A DNA stretch of 64,000 bases from Symsagittifera roscoffensis (taxonomy: Eukaryota; Xenacoelomorpha; Acoela; Convolutidae), in the NCBI RefSeq assembly GCF_963678635.1, contig NC_087068.1:26352318-26416317 (forward strand). Reading direction: 5' to 3'. Both the position numbers and the translations under genes were made by a program. This document shows positions 61,886 to 64,000 of this stretch, one piece after another; the first letter of the stretch is position 1, and the number at the start of each line of letters is the position of its first letter. The notes beneath the pieces were generated by a model. That model did not search any database, was not told the DNA's origin, and saw only the letters and a list, made by a program, of their open reading frames with translations.

Positions 61886-64000
61886 ATGAATATAAACAGC
61901 CTCTCATTATTGGATAAAACGGTGCAAGTCACACCACAAGTGATGCGGATGCTGGGTGGATTGTTAGAAAGAGAAGTGACCAGAGATGACCCCGAGTGGA
62001 CAGCAGCAGTGGCATCGCTAACAGTCAGTGAGAAGGTGAAGATCATGCCGTCCAGACGACAGCACGAAGAGAACGAAAGGGATTGTAGGACAATAATTCA
62101 GCAACTAGTATCCTCAATACCCCAAGAGATTTTAGCAAGTACTTCTTACGGACAGAAAGAACAGGGGAGCAGCAAGCGAAAGAAAACCGTCACCTTTGTA
62201 GACCGGGATAAAGAGGGTGAAGAGGTAGAACACAATCTGCTGCAAGACTATTTGTCCGGGGAGAAGGATGATGAGAAGAACCAGCGATCACAAGATCAAC
62301 ACCCGGGACAAGGAAATTTGTCCGGGGAGTCTGAGATAAACGAGAAAATTCCTGATGAGAAACAGGACCTAGAGAACAAGGTTTTGTCCGGGGAGTTCAG
62401 ATGGATGCGAAGAAAGCACAGACATGATCTGGAGGAGAGCGCAGTCTCCAGCACAACCTCTTCGACGGATGATGATTCCCGAAACTCAGGAATGGACACC
62501 TATTCAGACAGGAACTCGAGTTCGGGATCCGAACTGTCAGAACTAGCGATACACACGCTACTAGTGGAAACTCGGGCAAGGGACCTGGACAGAGAAGTGT
62601 ACCAGGATCCTGACAGTGATCGCTACCTAATACCAGGCGAAAGAGTCTTTGACAACGCAGCGGATGACTTAGAAACGATAGCGGTATCGAAACGCTCGAT
62701 AAGCCTGTTGCCGCAGAAAGAGGTAGTCAGGACTGATCTTCAGCCGTTTGAACAAGAAACACAACCGTTGGCGAAGGTTTGGTGCGTTAAGATGGAAGAA
62801 GACACACATCAACCCAACGAGCTGAATAGCCAGATGAGGGTCATGAAGACGTACTTGAAGGCGAGATACAGACTCTCGGACCTTCTAAGGGCGCAGAGAA
62901 ATGATCACATGACAAGCAACCTGAAGAGGTGGATTGAGAATGGTTCTCCGGATAAAGGGGACCTCGAGGAAGATAGTTATCGCATCCTGAGACAATACTT
63001 CATGCAGAAGGAAGGGAGGTTATATTTGAACAAGGACGGGATTGTGGCTTGCAAAAGAAGGGAGGAAGACAGAGTCCTATACAAGTATAACGCGATAGTG
63101 TTACCGCAACTCTATCAGACAGAACTATTATTCAGGTCACATGATCAGATGGGCCATCAGGGGATCGACAAAGTATATCAGAGGATCCTGAAGCGCTTTG
63201 AGTGGCCTGGGATGAAAAAGGCATGCGAGAAATGGGTAACAGCATGCCTGTCATGCCAACAGGTCAAGGATCCAAGGAAATTACGATTTCCATTACAATC
63301 GATTGAGTCGTCTGAATTCAACGAGGTGGTGCAGATAGATCACCAAAAGATATGCATGACAGACAGCGGTTATAACCAAGTCTTGGTCATGATAGATCAC
63401 TTCACGAAGTATGCAGAGGCCGTGCCCTGCATAACTGCCTCGGCGGAAGAGACATGCGACCACCTGATCAATACGTGGATAGCAAGACATGGTTGTCCGA
63501 TGACGTTTCAATCGGATAATGGAACAGCTTTCGTAGGAGAGCTTACGAAAGAGCTCATGAGACGCTCACAGGTCGCTCAGGCTCACTCCACGACATACCA
63601 CCCTCAAACGAATGGCCTAGTGGAAAGACAGAATAGGACGTTAGTGTCGATGCTGAGGGTATATTGTTCCAGGTACATGACCGATAGGGACAGATACCTT
63701 CCACAGGTGATGGGAGCTTATAATAGCACGCAACACTCCACCACTGGAGTCAGTCCACACGTGATGCTGACGGGACACGAGAAGTCTTTACCCTTGACAT
63801 TCTTCTACCCAGAGTATGAGGGAAAGAAAACATCTCCACAGGTTAACGTAAGGGATGTGATCAGACGTCAACAGGAGTTGAATGATCTGTGCAGACGAAA
63901 TACTCAGCAAGCACAGGCAAGGCAGAGGAAAAGATTCGACAAGAAAGCAGCTGGTGCAAAGGCTTACTCGGTGGGAGACTACGTATGGGTATTTCAGAAC
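61886..64000 (+). CDS. Integrase ORF, open at the right edge
   Basis: At least 705 codons from ATG 61886, in phase with the preceding ORF and 12 nt after its stop, with no stop before the window ends. Residues 1-about 330 form a long charged N-terminal region with three LSGE words (YLSGEKDDE, NLSGESE, VLSGEFR) and no known domain, unusual in an integrase. The zinc-binding domain has HDQMGH and CLSC (from about residue 420). The catalytic core has VQIDHQK (Asp 485), FQSDNGTAF (Asp 544) and NGLVERQN (Glu 580), an exact D,D(35)E. The C-terminal YSVGDYVWVF at the edge is the start of the GPY/F-type region. The remainder, and any env, lie outside. Confidence 0.92.
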   Translation, partial: MNINSLSLLDKTVQVTPQVMRMLGGLLEREVTRDDPEWTAAVASLTVSEKVKIMPSRRQHEENERDCRTIIQQLVSSIPQEILASTSYGQKEQGSSKRKKTVTFVDRDKEGEEVEHNLLQDYLSGEKDDEKNQRSQDQHPGQGNLSGESEINEKIPDEKQDLENKVLSGEFRWMRRKHRHDLEESAVSSTTSSTDDDSRNSGMDTYSDRNSSSGSELSELAIHTLLVETRARDLDREVYQDPDSDRYLIPGERVFDNAADDLETIAVSKRSISLLPQKEVVRTDLQPFEQETQPLAKVWCVKMEEDTHQPNELNSQMRVMKTYLKARYRLSDLLRAQRNDHMTSNLKRWIENGSPDKGDLEEDSYRILRQYFMQKEGRLYLNKDGIVACKRREEDRVLYKYNAIVLPQLYQTELLFRSHDQMGHQGIDKVYQRILKRFEWPGMKKACEKWVTACLSCQQVKDPRKLRFPLQSIESSEFNEVVQIDHQKICMTDSGYNQVLVMIDHFTKYAEAVPCITASAEETCDHLINTWIARHGCPMTFQSDNGTAFVGELTKELMRRSQVAQAHSTTYHPQTNGLVERQNRTLVSMLRVYCSRYMTDRDRYLPQVMGAYNSTQHSTTGVSPHVMLTGHEKSLPLTFFYPEYEGKKTSPQVNVRDVIRRQQELNDLCRRNTQQAQARQRKRFDKKAAGAKAYSVGDYVWVFQN

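Larger units (their letters stand above)
55646..64000 (+). mobile_element. Second Ty3/gypsy element, truncated by the window edge
   Basis: Three consecutive frames, all in the same phase, encode Gag, PR-RT-RNaseH and integrase, separated only by single stop codons (TGA 58007-58009; TAA 61871-61873). Base composition is much more G-rich than the 18.9-kb element, so the two come from distinct lineages. No frameshifts are seen in 8.35 kb, indicating a young copy. The 3' end and 3' LTR are outside. Confidence 0.88.

Overview
The window looks like accessory, repeat-dominated nuclear DNA of a metazoan, most likely an invertebrate. The background is AT-rich with hardly any long open frames, putative introns are very short (44 and 76 nt), and the mobile elements are animal types: env-bearing LTR retrotransposons, a Penelope-like element, LINEs and a FLYWCH/MULE transposon. 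I cannot name the species. No bacterial operon, rRNA or tRNA gene is visible.

Layout. 1-12.4 kb: AT-rich non-coding DNA with microsatellites, one likely first exon of an MFS transporter (2050-2269, minus), a complete short MULE-like transposon with terminal inverted repeats and an 8-bp target duplication (3143-4622), two possible host exons, a 20-bp minisatellite and three diverged copies of a repeat. 12463-31369: a nearly intact 18.9-kb Ty3/gypsy-type LTR retroelement with 410-bp LTRs that differ at two positions and a 4-bp target duplication (ATAG). 32.46-35.81 kb: three tandem copies of a 1,123-bp repeat. 36.5-51 kb: a graveyard of decayed retroelements (Penelope-like fragments in both orientations, a LINE-type RT pseudogene, a second LINE with endonuclease and RT). 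51.7-54.9 kb: a field of dispersed and tandem copies of a short CCGGAGGGGTC motif. 55.6-64 kb: a second, compositionally different Ty3/gypsy element (Gag, PR-RT-RNaseH, integrase) that runs off the right edge.

The most interesting object is the 18.9-kb element. It is much larger than ordinary Ty3/gypsy elements and is organised like a complex retrovirus. In order it carries a basic leader ORF; Gag ending in a CCHC knuckle; protease-RT-RNaseH; integrase in a shifted frame; two tiny hydrophobic ORFs that a 44-nt intron would fuse in frame; a 377-codon ORF with no methionine codon at all; an 871-residue envelope-like glycoprotein; an unrecognised 602-residue protein coupled to it by an ATGA overlap; a consensus splice donor just past that last stop; and a 158-residue antisense ORF next to the 3' LTR. 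Near-identical LTRs mean recent insertion, so these extra frames are probably maintained and not random. Gag has one in-frame TGA, so this copy may be defective.

In both LTR elements successive Gag and Pol frames lie in the same phase and are separated only by single stop codons. That fits stop-codon readthrough or reinitiation, or recent nonsense mutations. All family assignments are from motif recognition by eye; no searches were run.
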